Shown here piece after piece: positions 22,179 to 33,226 of a stretch of 64,000 bases of DNA. Source of the stretch: Liquidambar formosana (Eukaryota > Streptophyta > Magnoliopsida > Saxifragales > Altingiaceae); assembly GCA_039720395.1 (NCBI GenBank), contig CM077827.1, positions 10,207,991-10,271,990 of the forward strand. Reading direction: 5' to 3'. The first letter of the stretch is position 1. The number at the start of each line of letters is the position of its first letter. Made by a program: the position numbers and the translations under genes. The notes under the pieces were generated by a model. That model had not been told where the DNA came from. It searched no databases and saw nothing but the letters and a program-made list of their open reading frames with translations.

Positions 22179-24103
22179 AGATTTACAGCGTGAAGGAAGA
22201 CTTGATATGCATACTATTAGTGAGTTCCCCATGGCAAATCAAATACATGACGGGGATTCAATTATACCTGGATGTCTCCCTTCATTATGTCTTCCTCCTC
22301 ATCATACCTAGATTCCTTTCACTCCTAAGCCTTTCATTGCACAAAATATTAGTGGGAGATTGACAAAATGGAGCACCACGCTTAATGCCAGGGGAGAAAT
22401 CCAGTATCTGAATGGGTTTTGGGAATGGTCTGTAAGAATTCATACCAAGCTTACTCTTGACAAAGGCTTAAAAAGTCTTGGATTGGCAGTTCATTTAGCC
22501 ACTTATAACTACAACAGACCGGCAAGTATGTATCGCGCTTTATGTGAAGTTTGGTGTCCCAAGACTAATACCTTTGTCACAGGTTGTGGTGAAATAGGCA
22601 TTTCTCTTTGGGATATTCAGCAGATCACTGGGCTTTCGATTCTTAGTGAATATTACGAGGAAGTTGTCCCGAGTTTAGAAGAGTTGATAGGATCAGGCCC
22701 CAAATACTACCCAAGTCATGCTTGTACCTATTCAAATCATTTGCATTAATTACTTTGGAGAAAAACGTAGATCGAATCAGGCACTCAGATTGGTTGGACT
22801 TCTGGTTCCCCAATTTCGATCGTGTCCCAGATCCCCGACGACTTAAAGAGTACTAGGGCAATGTTGGTGCAGTTTATTTCAAAAACAAGGAACCTTTTCC
22901 TTCTAAAAAGATCATAAGGCCTTTTCACTTGAAAGCGCCAACCAAGAAAGAAAGAGGTGCTAATCCATTTTCTCGCCTGGGCTGCACATATGACAGCAAT
23001 GATAGAGATGAAGTAGAGATCACAGCATATTTAGCATTCTAGATTTGTCGATTTTTACTTCCGTCTGGAGATGATGTGATTCGACCAACTACTTTCAAAG
23101 TAGCTTCTCGTATGGCTAGCAGGATTAAATACAGCTTAGCTCCTCCTATCTTGGCAAGCATTTACAGAGGCCTATCCCAAACATATTACTCTTTGGGGCA
23201 GCATGATGAGTTAGGATTTGCTAATTCTCCTTTCCCAGGTCACTTCCTCTACACTTGGGCTGGCTTGTATTTTTATCGGGATGTCTACAGCATAGTCAAC
23301 CATGATACCGATAGTCCTTTAATTCAGAGATTTCAGGGAACTTTAAATGCTTTCTTGTTTTTTGAGGAAGAAGCAAAAAGGAATCGAGAGACCATCCGAG
23401 GAAGTATGGAACAAAGAGACTTTTACTGGTGCCCAATTTCTAGTGGAGCTGTAGCTGGATTATGAGGAGATGATGGATTAAAATCCAAGGAAACTCTTGA
23501 ATTTATGATAAGTATTCGTCCCGGATATGTAATGTATCGTCATGGGTTGAATTATGATATGGAGATGTACAATCCACATCGTTTTGCTCGTCAGCAAGGT
23601 TTTCATCAACGACTTCCTGGGACTCCCTCAACTCTTGAGCTTCATGTTGATGCTATTACTTTGTTTCGCTTGTGACTGTCTCTCACGAGAACGCTCAGTT
23701 ATGCAGAATTTCATATCTCTGATCCTCATAGTCATATTGGGTGCCAATATGATAGGAGTTATCTCAATTGGTGGGTGAAGGAAGCAAATCCGTTGCTTGA
23801 TAGCATTGATTACCACATTCTATTTACTAGTGAGTGTAAGGAATTTGAGATTGACTCAGACAAAGGCAAAACTGATCGGGAATGCATCCGCAAGGCTAGC
23901 AAAACTTCAAGAAAAGAAGTTAAGCTTCAGAAGCGAAGTCGTCCTGAGACTACTTTAGTTAATATGGAGCATCATCCCGCTAAGATATTGAAGATTATTG
24001 GACTAAAATACAATCTACAGTTGTACCTGCACGTGTGGTTGATGTGGAAGCCACTTCATCACATTCATTAGATGATAGTGATTATGTTCCTCTTATAACT
24101 CGG

Positions 24104-25504
24104 TGTTAACACCCCATTTTGTACCACTTGACACCTCAAGCCACTTTCTGAAACCCAATGATGAAGGGCAGTAGCTAACGGACCATCGCAAGCACGCCCG
24201 AAGGACTCACGAGGACACAGCAGGCCTGAGGTGACAATTTGATACCCCATGCACGTACAAGCATGGGATATGCACGTACGTGCATATGCCATGCACGTAC
24301 GATCATGACCCTTTTTTTTGAATTTCATCGCTTCCCTCCGAAATTGTTTCTTACCTTATGCAGCCCCCACGCTGACGGCTGCTCAGTGGCGGCTGGGAAA
24401 CCCTAGAAACCCCCGAACCAAACCCTAATCCCCACCTATAAATACCCCGCTTTCATTCAAGAGAGGGGATCCGAATTTTGGCTACCAAACCACCATTCTA
24501 GAAACCCTGAGACTGACGGCTGTGTCTACGAGAGGTCCAGAAGGCACGCTTGTGAAGGAGTTGCTGCTGCCCAAGCCTGAGGGTAACGGTTCTTAATCTT
24601 CATTTTCGTTTCCTTTCAATAGTTTGATATGACTATTTATGATATCGCATGAAATGTTTTCGGTTTTGTGCATCTCCTCATTCAATGCCTGAATGAATGC
24701 CGCATTTAGATTTAACCTGATCATCAATTCATTTCTGCACTTATAGATTTGAAATAGGTTCCCAGCATTTTTTCCGCGCATGACATATCTCTCTGTTAAT
24801 TCTTAGCATTTAATCCGCATGGTTTAGGCCCACAAGTATCTGTTGCATCTTTATTAGCATCTACTGTCATTTCGCCATCTAGGTTTAGGTCATTTTGTTA
24901 TCTCTAAATCGCATTATAGCCATTTTTTCTGCATACATGTGAGTCAAAGATCCGTTCGGACATAGCATGGTAAGCATCGGATGAAATTTGATAAGCATGT
25001 ACGTACGTACATATGGTATGCACGTACGTGCATCTCATATGCACGTACGTGCATGAGCCATGTTTTTTTTTTCCAGATTAATCCTCTCTTCCCTTTTACA
25101 GGCAGTACAGGCAGTGTAAGTCCTCTGTTAACTTCGCCCCTTTCTCTTGTATGTGTGTATATGCTAAAATATCTCTCTCCAAATCCTTCATCATTGCATG
25201 CCATTATTTGATTTTACACAAGTGTTTGTATAGCGGTCGAGTTCAATTGAATCCTTTTTAATTAAAGCCAATAAATGTATGTGGGGGCCGGATTTTAACC
25301 GGGCGTAGATGGGTGCCTAACACCTTCCCATCCGCGTACCCTAGCTCTGAACCTTGATTCCTTTGGTAATGACGAGTTGGGCCCTTGCTAGGGGTCTATC
25401 GGTTCCCGAGGCCAAAATCGGGTGGCGACTCCCTCTCCGCCCTAACCGTCCGCGGTTAGTGGCGTACTCTCGAGCCGGCGTGGTGAAAGGACACGGCGCT
25501 CACA
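24104..25504 (+). mobile_element. Solo LTR of a Ty3/gypsy element, 1.4 kb
   Basis: Begins TGTTAACACCCCATTTTG and ends GGCGCTCACA. The TSD CTCGG is exact (24099-24103 and 25505-25509). TATAAATA on the plus strand at 24437-24444 fits an LTR promoter and sets the orientation. The GC-rich 3' part (GGGTGCCTAACACCTTCCC, GTGGCGACTCC) is of the style seen in Tat-lineage LTRs. It interrupts the antisense PMD gene, whose frame resumes after it. It contains three perfect 16-bp palindromes. Confidence 0.88.
24270..25054. repeat. ATGCACGTACGTGCAT palindromes in the solo LTR
   Basis: The perfect 16-bp palindrome occurs at 24270-24285, 25018-25033 and 25039-25054, with several partial copies (ATGCACGTAC) around them. 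The two clusters lie on either side of the TATA box. Confidence 0.85.
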
Positions 25505-26825
25505 CTCGGGTAAATCGTCGAGCTTCTAGTGCTGCACAAAGTTTATTCTAAGATGGACATGCTTATTGTGCTAAGGAAATCTGAGAAATAAAGGAAAGGT
25601 GTTGAGAAAGAGCAACCGTGATTGAACAGGATTTCAATCGTCTTCAATCACAAAAGGTTGCACCTCGCCAAGGGAGCAAAAGGTGTACTGAGAATCTGAC
25701 TTCCAATACTGTTGACTTGGAAATGTCCCCTCATACCCGGAATGCGAGTAAACATTCTTCCTTATTTTATTTTATTTTGTGCTCACACCTCTTTTATCCA
25801 CTAATTTTTTTTATAGCCTTCCCCCTAGTGCTAGACTCTATGACTTTAGCAACTATTTCCAATCTTTTTGATCTTCAGAACAAAGAATGTGACGTAGTTG
25901 AAACTCTTGTTGACACCATGGGAGAGGATGGTGATGAAATGTTTCACTAGTTTTCTGAGGGAGATGTTAGCAGCATTGGAGGTGGTATCTTAGGATTGCA
26001 AGACACTCAGCACCAACATATCAATGAGGAAGAAATTGATTCTGAGTTCAATCCAAGTGTTGGTGATGTTACAGCCATCATTGAAGCAAACAAACTTAAA
26101 GTAAGTAGGGGGGCTACTTTAACTTCATAGCTTCTTCTAGTCGCACAAGAACATAGGGAGTTAATGCCAAAGTTTTCTTCCATGATTGGACCACCTTTGC
26201 AACCAATTGTCTTCCAAGACTACGCGAGGTCGATCATACTATCTACATTGCCTTCATTCCTACGAGGAGAATTGAGCCATGGTATGAAGGGTGGTTTCTC
26301 CTAGTTGAGAGCTTTGGTGGAGCAAGAAGTCTTCTGAAATTAAAGAAGTCCTCAAAGAAGCTTTCAAGGTTGATGCTACTTCTTTTGTGACAAAAATGGA
26401 GTCTTTTTTGCAACAGGTGGACATTTACCTTTCAAGACATGCAGGAGATGCCTCTAATTTGACTTCAGAAGAGAAGGAAATTAAGTTGACTTCTGCTCGG
26501 AGTATGATATCTGCTTTTCGATCCCAAAATATAATGTTATTCGAAGAGATCTCCAAGGCTGAAGTAGGTGTAACTAACATTGAAGTTAAAATCCTCTAGT
26601 TGGAAAATGAAAGGAGTCAATTGGCTTCAAAGATTGACCTTCTACGTGATTAGCAACAACAAATTGAAGAAAAAATCATGCTAAAGGACCAGGAGTATGC
26701 TGAGCTTAAGGATTCTCAGGTACGAGATGCTGTAGAAGTGCGGAAAATTAATCAAATGCAGATCGATTTGGAGAATGCCTTACTAAACTTGGCTAATACC
26801 GATTGGATTGTAGATAATCCTTAGT

Positions 26826-27387
26826 TTCAGCTTTAGACCTCATTCATGTATTTTTTATTCATCTTGACTATGCTTTTTTTTTTTTCTTTCATTTTAGGGA
26901 TTGTACATGCCAGTTCATTTCATTTAAATAAAAAGACAGTACTTTTTCTTAAACCCTTTTGCTCTTTTTGAATGATGTTGTTGTTGTGGTTGATTGAATT
27001 TAGAATGAGATCCCAAGCTGCCTACGTACCCTAAAAAGGACCAAGTCATTACGTAATTCAGGGACAAAGGTAGCAAACATTGCTTTGATTGTTGGTGTGA
27101 CTGAACCTAGGATGGTATCCCAAGCTGCCTACGTACCCGAAAGGGATCAAGTCATCACGTAATTCATGTGTGTGTGCATGTGATGATTTTTTTTTTTTTT
27201 TTTTTTGCCTTAACTTTTGCCTGAACCGCCCTTTCGAGTTTTTAGTCCAGCAGGCTTTTTTTTCTTCTTTTTTTTTTCCTTAACTTTTGCTTGAACTGCC
27301 TTTTTAGAGGTTTTCAGTCCAATAGGCATTTTTTTTTTGGGGCCGTTCACAGTTTAGGCTCATGCGGGCCAGAAGCATCATGGAACC
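26826..27387. other. Convergent spacer between antisense ORF and integrase
   Basis: No gene. It holds a pair of about 50-bp direct repeats centred on CAAGCTGCCTACGTACCC (about 27008-27060 and 27115-27168) and a second pair around TTAACTTTTGCTTGAACTGC (about 27208 and 27275) next to T-rich runs. Both genes end facing this spacer, so it probably contains their 3' ends. Confidence 0.55.
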
Positions 27388-28620
27388 TCAAGCGTAGAAG
27401 CGCTTCAAGAATTTTCTATTGATAGGACTAATCCTCAAACCATCTTGATCCACTATCTTGTACGCGCCATTGGTGTAAACCTTTGTTACGATATAAGGGC
27501 CATCCCATTTTGATGTAAACTTGCCCCCAGTTCGATGTGAGACCACAATTGGTCTTCGAACAGCTGAGACTAGATCCCCCACTTAGAATGAGCGAAGACA
27601 AACTTTCTTGTTAAAAGCTCTACAAAGACGGGTTTGATAGCATTCCAAACATTGTTGTGCTTCTAGCCGCTTCTCATCCAATGCTTCCAATTCATCAAGG
27701 TGAAGCTGAGCATTTTCCTTATGCGTAAGGCCTTCCTATATAGCACTCCTTAGAGAAGGAATTTAACACTCGAGCAGGAGAACAACTTCCACGCTATACA
27801 CAAGAGAATACGGAGTAGCTTGCGTTGGTGTCCGAAAAGCTGTTCGATATGCCCAAAGAGCTTCTTGAATTCTTTCATGCCAATCCTTTTTCGACTTAGG
27901 GACTACCTTCTTGAGTAAATTGCAAAGGGTTTTATTAAACGCTTTAGCGAGTCCATTGGCTGGAGCATTATACATGGAAGAGTTACGCTGTGTGAAGCCG
28001 AACTATGTACAAAGCTTCTTCATAAGGGAATTGTAAAATGGAGTCCCATTATCAGTTATGATGAAGCGTGAAACACCATACCAATAAATAATGTGAATCC
28101 TTACAAAGTTAGTGACTGCTTCCTTGTTTACCTTTTTGAGTGGAATTGCTTTTGCCCACTTTGAGAAATAATCAATTGCTGCCAATATGTATATGTGACC
28201 AGCTGAGGGTTTTGGTTTCAATTGTCCCACCACGTCAAGTCCCCATGCTTTAAAGGGCCAAGAAGTTACTATTGGGTGCAGTGGTTCTAGTGGTGAGTGG
28301 ATGAAATTTGCGTGAAATTGTCAAGCTTGACACTTTTTTGCATATTCCATGGAATCTCGCACCATTGTAGGCCAATAATACTCCATTCTCTTTACGCGAA
28401 AGTGGAGTTTAGGACCTGATTGATGAGCACCACAAATTCCAAAATGGACCTCCTCGAGTACATGGGTCGCTTCCTTTTCGCCTAAGCACCGCAGAAATAT
28501 ACCATCGAAGAACGACAATAAAGTGTATCTTTGTAATAGATGAATCGAGGCGCTCGACGCCTTATCTCGATCTTGTGGTGTTGATCATTGTGTAAGTTAC
28601 CATGTTACAAGTAGTCAATA
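27388..28620 (-). pseudogene. Tat integrase, broken
   Basis: Pieces in order on the minus strand are: the HHCC region (GICGAHQSGPKLHFRVKRM then YAKKCQA, 28518-28321); the core with AAIDYFSKWAKAIPLKK and IITDNGTPF (28233-28003), giving the first two acidic residues; the end of the core, with NGLAKAFNKTL where the catalytic Glu is expected (ENGLAEA.NK is usual; here the Glu-containing start is altered) and WHERIQEALWAYRTAFRTPT (27975-27763); and the C-terminal part with KWDGPYIVTKVYTNGAYKI ending FLKRFYA (27582-27388). Several stops and frameshifts separate them. Confidence 0.85.
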
Positions 28621-28631
28621 AGTGGTTGTTT

Positions 28632-29696
28632 CTAATCTTCATTTTCAATTTGAAAGACTGAAATGACATTGCTTTCCTTTTCCTCTTCTGCTAATGATAT
28701 AGATGGTACCACCCATTTTCGGCAAACCAGGACTGACATGTATTTATTGTTAGATCGTGTAAGTAGAGTGGCAAGATTAGCTAAAGCATCAGCTTGTTTG
28801 TTTTCTCCACGTGGAAGGTGTCCAATCACGATCTCTTCAAACTGATCTATCAATCGAGCGGCATAATGACAATACGGAATCAAGTCCTCTTTGTGAACTT
28901 CATATTCACCTGAGAGTTGGCTGATTACTAGCTTTGAGTCGCCATAGACCTCTAATTGATAAAGTTTCATATCTAAAGCCATCTCTAATCCAATAATTAG
29001 GGTTTGATATTCCGCGACATTATTAGAGCATAACTCGGTTAGGGTAAAGGAGAATAGTAAGACGTCATCCTCAGGAGTAATGAATACAATCCTAGCACCT
29101 GCACCATATTGTCGAGCTTCGCCATCAAAGTATAGCTTCCAAGATGGAATAACATTAACATGAAAAACTTCTTCAATTGGGAAGTCCTCAGGAAGTTCCC
29201 AATCTGCAAGAAGGGGATGGTTTGCTAAAAAGTCAGCTAAAGCTTGCCCTTTCATTGCTCTTTGTGGGATAAAAATTATATCAAATTCCATTAAGAGAAA
29301 TGCCCATCTTGAAAACTTCCCTGAAAGAACTGGCATTGACATGATGTACTTGACTGGATCCGCCCGTGAGATAAAATGGATGATGTGTGACAACATATAG
29401 TGTCTCAATTTCTTTGTGGAGAAAATGAGAGCGAGACAAATCTTTTTAATGGGTGAGTAGTTCAATTCTGTACCAACTAGTGTTCGACTTAGATAGTACA
29501 GAGCGTTTTCTTTTCCATCTGCATTGGCTTGTGCTAGAAGAGCTCCTAATGACTGTTCTTGTGCAGCAATGTACAGGAGAAGTGGTTTTCCAGGAGTCGG
29601 GGCCATGAGCACTGGAGGCTTGAGGAAGTATTCTTTTATGCTTTGAAGAGCCTTTTGACATGATTCATTCCATTCAAATGGAAGACTTTTCTTCAT
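28632..29696 (-). CDS. Tat RNase H plus archaeal-type RNase H segment
   Basis: An open 354-residue piece of the polyprotein. Residues about 1-160 are the end of RT and the original RNase H (LLLYIAAQEQSLGALLAQ, LRHYMLSH, QALADFLANHP). Residues about 185-320 form a second RNase H: WKLYFDGEARQYGAGARIVF, NVAEYQTLIIGLEMAL (Glu), VYGDSKLVISQL (Asp) and RGENKQADALANLA (Asp). This second domain is the archaeal-type RNase H that marks the Tat lineage. All four catalytic acidic positions of the second domain appear present. In the first domain an expected Asp is replaced (YIAA in place of Y.DAS), consistent with its known decay in Tat elements. Confidence 0.88.
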   Translation of the reverse strand: MKKSLPFEWNESCQKALQSIKEYFLKPPVLMAPTPGKPLLLYIAAQEQSLGALLAQANADGKENALYYLSRTLVGTELNYSPIKKICLALIFSTKKLRHYMLSHIIHFISRADPVKYIMSMPVLSGKFSRWAFLLMEFDIIFIPQRAMKGQALADFLANHPLLADWELPEDFPIEEVFHVNVIPSWKLYFDGEARQYGAGARIVFITPEDDVLLFSFTLTELCSNNVAEYQTLIIGLEMALDMKLYQLEVYGDSKLVISQLSGEYEVHKEDLIPYCHYAARLIDQFEEIVIGHLPRGENKQADALANLATLLTRSNNKYMSVLVCRKWVVPSISLAEEEKESNVISVFQIENED

Positions 29697-30845
29697 TAAC
29701 TGATTGAATGGATGACAGCGCCCAGCAAGGTTGGAGATGAACCTTCGAATGTATGCAAGTCGTCCTTAGACACTTCTCAGTTCGTGGAGGTTGCGCGGCT
29801 CAGGTATACTTTGAATAGCATCCATTTTTGACCGATCAATCTCAATGCCTCGGTGTCTGATGATGAAACCTAGAAATTTCTCTGAAGTGACTCTAAAGGC
29901 ACACTTCAATGGATTCATCTTTAGTTGATATCTTCAAAGCCTTTCAAAGACATCACGAAGGTCCCTCAAGTGATCTTGGCGTTTTCTTGATTTTACAACA
30001 AGGTCGTCAACATAACATTTGACCTTTTTGTGTAGCATATCATCAAAAATCTTTTGCATAGCTCGTTGGTATGTTGCACCAGCATTTTTGAGTCCAAAAG
30101 GCATAACTTTATAACAGTATATACCCTTCGGAGTACGGAATGCAGTGAGCTCTTCATCTTTGGGGCCATCCGAATTTAATTGTAACCAGACGATCCATCC
30201 ATAAAAAACAAAACTTCGTGACCAGTAGTTGCGTCAACTATGAGTTCTGTAATGGGTAATGGAAAATCATCTTTAGGGTATGCTCGATTTTAGATCACGA
30301 AAGTCTACACAGACTCGAATCTACCCATTTTTCTTTCTTACAGGGACAATATTTGCAATCCATGTTGGATATTTAACTTCTCGAATGAAGCCCGCTTCCA
30401 CAAGCTTGTTGATTTCTGCTTTAATCTGTGGGACCAACTTAGGACGAAATCGTCGTTGGGACTGTTTGATAGGGTGTACACCATGCTTCACTGAAAGATG
30501 ATGAACTGCAACTTTGGGATCAAGTCCAGACATTTCTTTGTAACTCCATGCAAAGACATCTTTGTATTCTTGAAGTAGCTTAAAGTATTCGGCTTCTTCT
30601 TCTAGACTTAAAAGAGCACTGACAAAGATGGGCCTCGGATCTTCTTCTGTCCCTAAATTCAACTTTTTAAGATCATTAACAGTGGCTTGACCCCCTTCCT
30701 CAAAAGTGCGAGGTACAGGTTCAAGATCATCTTCGGAAGATGAATCATCTGAGAATGACCTTTCTATAGGTATTTCTTCAATTGTAACATAGCTAACTGA
30801 AACAGGCTTTTCATCTTTGACTTCTACATCAGTTGGATTTTTCAT
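29697..30845 (-). pseudogene. Tat reverse transcriptase, frameshifted
   Basis: The N-terminal half (30845-30321) is open and includes HHLSVKHGVHPIKQSQRRF, then LVEAGFIREVKYPTWIANIV and VPVRKKNG. The rest is read in other frames to 29697 and includes the catalytic YVDD at 30014-30003, RDLRDVFERL and FLGFIIRHRGIEI-type thumb sequence. It needs at least two frame changes and has stops, so it is inactive. Confidence 0.85.
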
Positions 30846-31527
30846 TTTGTTACCTTTTGTTAATTGATGTTGACGAACAGCAAGGGTTTTAGACCGATTG
30901 ATGGAATTAATTGAACTCCGTTGATCGTCATCAACTTTTTGTGGGACTTCTTGTCAGCTAGAATCTCCTTTCTTTTTTTTTTTGGCGGCCATATCTGTAA
31001 CGCCGTCTAAAATTTCGCTTTTGGGATCTTGACTTAGGAGTGACCAACTTTGAACCAAGCTGGGAGAACACCGAAGGTTTTTGTAGCGAAGCTTGTTGAT
31101 CTGATGATAAAGCTTGATCACCCAATTGCTCAAACACCGAAATCCACACATTCTGTACAATGGTTTCATCCTTGGTAGGAATCTTTGGCTGTGTATTTTG
31201 TTCTTCTTCTGGCACTTCGATTATTTGTATCATGATGGGATTTGATGATGCTTTCTTTACTTTGATACGAACAAGGCCATCTGGGTAGTAGCCTATCCCA
31301 AATTTGTGTTGTGGTATTGACTTGCTTCTTTCTTGTACAGCTTCTCGGTTGTTTGCCAATGCATAAGCTTGCCCACTAGTAAGGACTGGATCAAGCTTCC
31401 CGAGCTCACGAGGTTCTCCCTTTCCATACCTAGCACTTTCAAACAACTTCTGGACTTAAGAATCGAACCATGCCTTTAGGCTACATTCAACTTCTCTAGA
31501 AGTCGAAACTTTTGTGACACTTTTTAT
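30846..31527 (-). pseudogene. Tat protease-RT linker
   Basis: Contains an open stretch (31446-30958) reading FESARYGKGEPRELGKLDP and NREAVQERSKSIPQHKFGIG, followed by a lysine/arginine-rich tail. This is the linker region between protease and RT in Tat polyproteins. No catalytic motif. Confidence 0.6.
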
Positions 31528-32953
31528 TTAAGGTTCAACCGACAAATCAATAAGGTTTGAGATTGGTAGAGTAAAATCATCTTTCAAGACCTTCAAGTCA
31601 TCTGTGGAAAGCAATAACGTAGGATTTTCTAAAGAATCTGTAGAAGAGATTTGCAATTTTCTTTTTTGGAGCTTCAAGGTGGAGCAAGGTATCAGGGCTG
31701 TCTGAGGGACTACTTCTGATGGTGCGATGACCTTTACTTTTTTGAGTAAATGAGGATGTTGTTGATTTCCTTCTTTGGCCTTAACCTCTGGTATGGAGAT
31801 AGGTACAGCTTCTAGAATAACCTCCAAATCACCATAAAATTTTGCATCAGCAAAGTACACTTCTTCTTTAGTAAAAGGTTCAATTTCAGCCACAATCCGC
31901 TTCTCTTCACCGTCTCTGATATACTTAAAGCATTGATGCCATGTTGAAGGTAAAACTCTTGCCTCATGCATCCATGGGCATCCCAAAAGCAACTCATACC
32001 CATTGCACGTTGCCCCTTTTGATTGAAACCTTGGATCGTTAACCTGCTTTTTGACAGCTCGTCCCTGGTGATCCCTAGCTGCTTCATGGTTCGAATTGGC
32101 ATGATATTTACAGTTGACCCGCAATCAATTAGGATACGCATGATTTTGTGTTCTTGTGCATAACCACGAACATAAAAAGGTCTGTTATGGGGACGAGAAC
32201 CTAGCTGTAGATCTTCATCTCTAAAAGAGATTGTTGACATGCAATCTGTGTAGGATGACCTACTTTCCTGATTCACACTTTTACCTCGATATTTTTCTGG
32301 ATCTGTTAGAACATGAACCAGTGCTGAGCGGGTTTCTTCTGGCAAAGAAAGCACTTTTGATAAACTCAAATTGGGTGACACATCTTTTAATTTTTCGTCA
32401 ACGACATTTGCATTGATGAACAACTCATGAGATGAATATTTCACTTCTGACTGGTTGTCTTCTCTTGTTGTAGACTGTTCTTCCTCACAAGCGCTGATAG
32501 CATATGTGGCTACATATTCTTCTAGAAGGTAATCCATTGGAAAGAACTCTCGTAGAGTTATTGGTTTCTAGTGAGAATGTTCACTAACTTCTTCTTTCTC
32601 CATCAATGTGACCTTAAGATCTTTCTTTTTAAGAGTCTTACCTTCACCTTGGCCGACGTTAGGATCGTCCCCTTTTCACAGGATAGTCTTGGCTTCTCTA
32701 TTAAGGATGTGGATGGAAGTGGATGCGACAAGCGGTGTTTGTGTCGAGACACAATCGTCCATCTTTGGTTATCTATTTCAAGATTAGACTGTTCTTGCTG
32801 CACTAACAATGCCTCTGGTTTACACATTTGAGGATCTGGCAGAGGAAGTACGTTGACTATTTTTGATGTTGATGCCGAATCTACCTGCTTTTTTCTGGGG
32901 TGACCTTCGATACTTTTTCCTTTTGCTGATAAAAGTCGAACAACCATCAGCAA
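31528..32953 (-). pseudogene. Tat aspartic protease region
   Basis: The protease core is in the 32537-31812 segment: IMRILIDCGSTVNIMPIRTM, with active-site DCGS in place of the usual D(S/G/N)G(A/S), followed by LTIQGFNQKGQRAMG. The frame then shifts by one near 32000 (GYELLLGCPWMHEARVLPST lies in the next frame). Upstream sequence (32953-32603) is a low-complexity linker. Confidence 0.75.
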
Positions 32954-33226
32954 TATCGTCTTCTGATTATGACGAAGTGTACTAGTTGTCCTAAATCATC
33001 GGTCATCAATTCAAAAAGAGTTGGTGCATTGGGATTTTCTGGTTTCGGCATTCTGGGGTATGCATAGACTGTTGTCACTTCTCCGTCTACAATGAACTCC
33101 TACGGGGACTGCTCCTTTTGGAAGAAAAGCAGCTGACTCTTTAACTTGCGAGGTATATGCCCCCTGTAAAAGGATAGGAGTATGTGTTGGCTTTGATGCT
33201 TCTAGGTGCTTCGTGGACAAAGTTGG

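Larger units (their letters stand above)
14557..26825 (+). pseudogene. Antisense ORF of the Tat element with plant mobile domain
   Basis: The gene starts at ATG 14557 (MGSSSAAGSKHTSKSLRPQA). At 14780 a CACTA element interrupts it; with one AGA removed the same frame resumes at 22179. The PMD segment is at 22360-24070: GLKSLGLAVHLATYNYNRPA, then EVWCPKTNTFVTGCGEIGIS and LWDIQQITGLSI, matching the W...HTF...GE...I.L.D...L.GL pattern. A solo LTR interrupts at 24104-25504; without it the frame continues (DYVPLITR joining VNRRASSAAQ). Coiled-coil-like sequence follows to about 26825. Several stops (near 22295, 22747, 22853, 23041, 23463, 23672) make it a pseudogene. It runs opposite to gag-pol, as described for antisense extra ORFs of Tat elements. 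PMD proteins of hosts (MAIN/MAIL) act in transcription and silencing; the retroelement role is unknown. Confidence 0.85.

Noticed and set aside
22360..24070. Host PMD gene (MAIN/MAIL-like)
   Set aside because: It lies inside the LTRs and TSD of the Tat element, is continuous with sequence from 14557, and its divergence is of the retroelement type.
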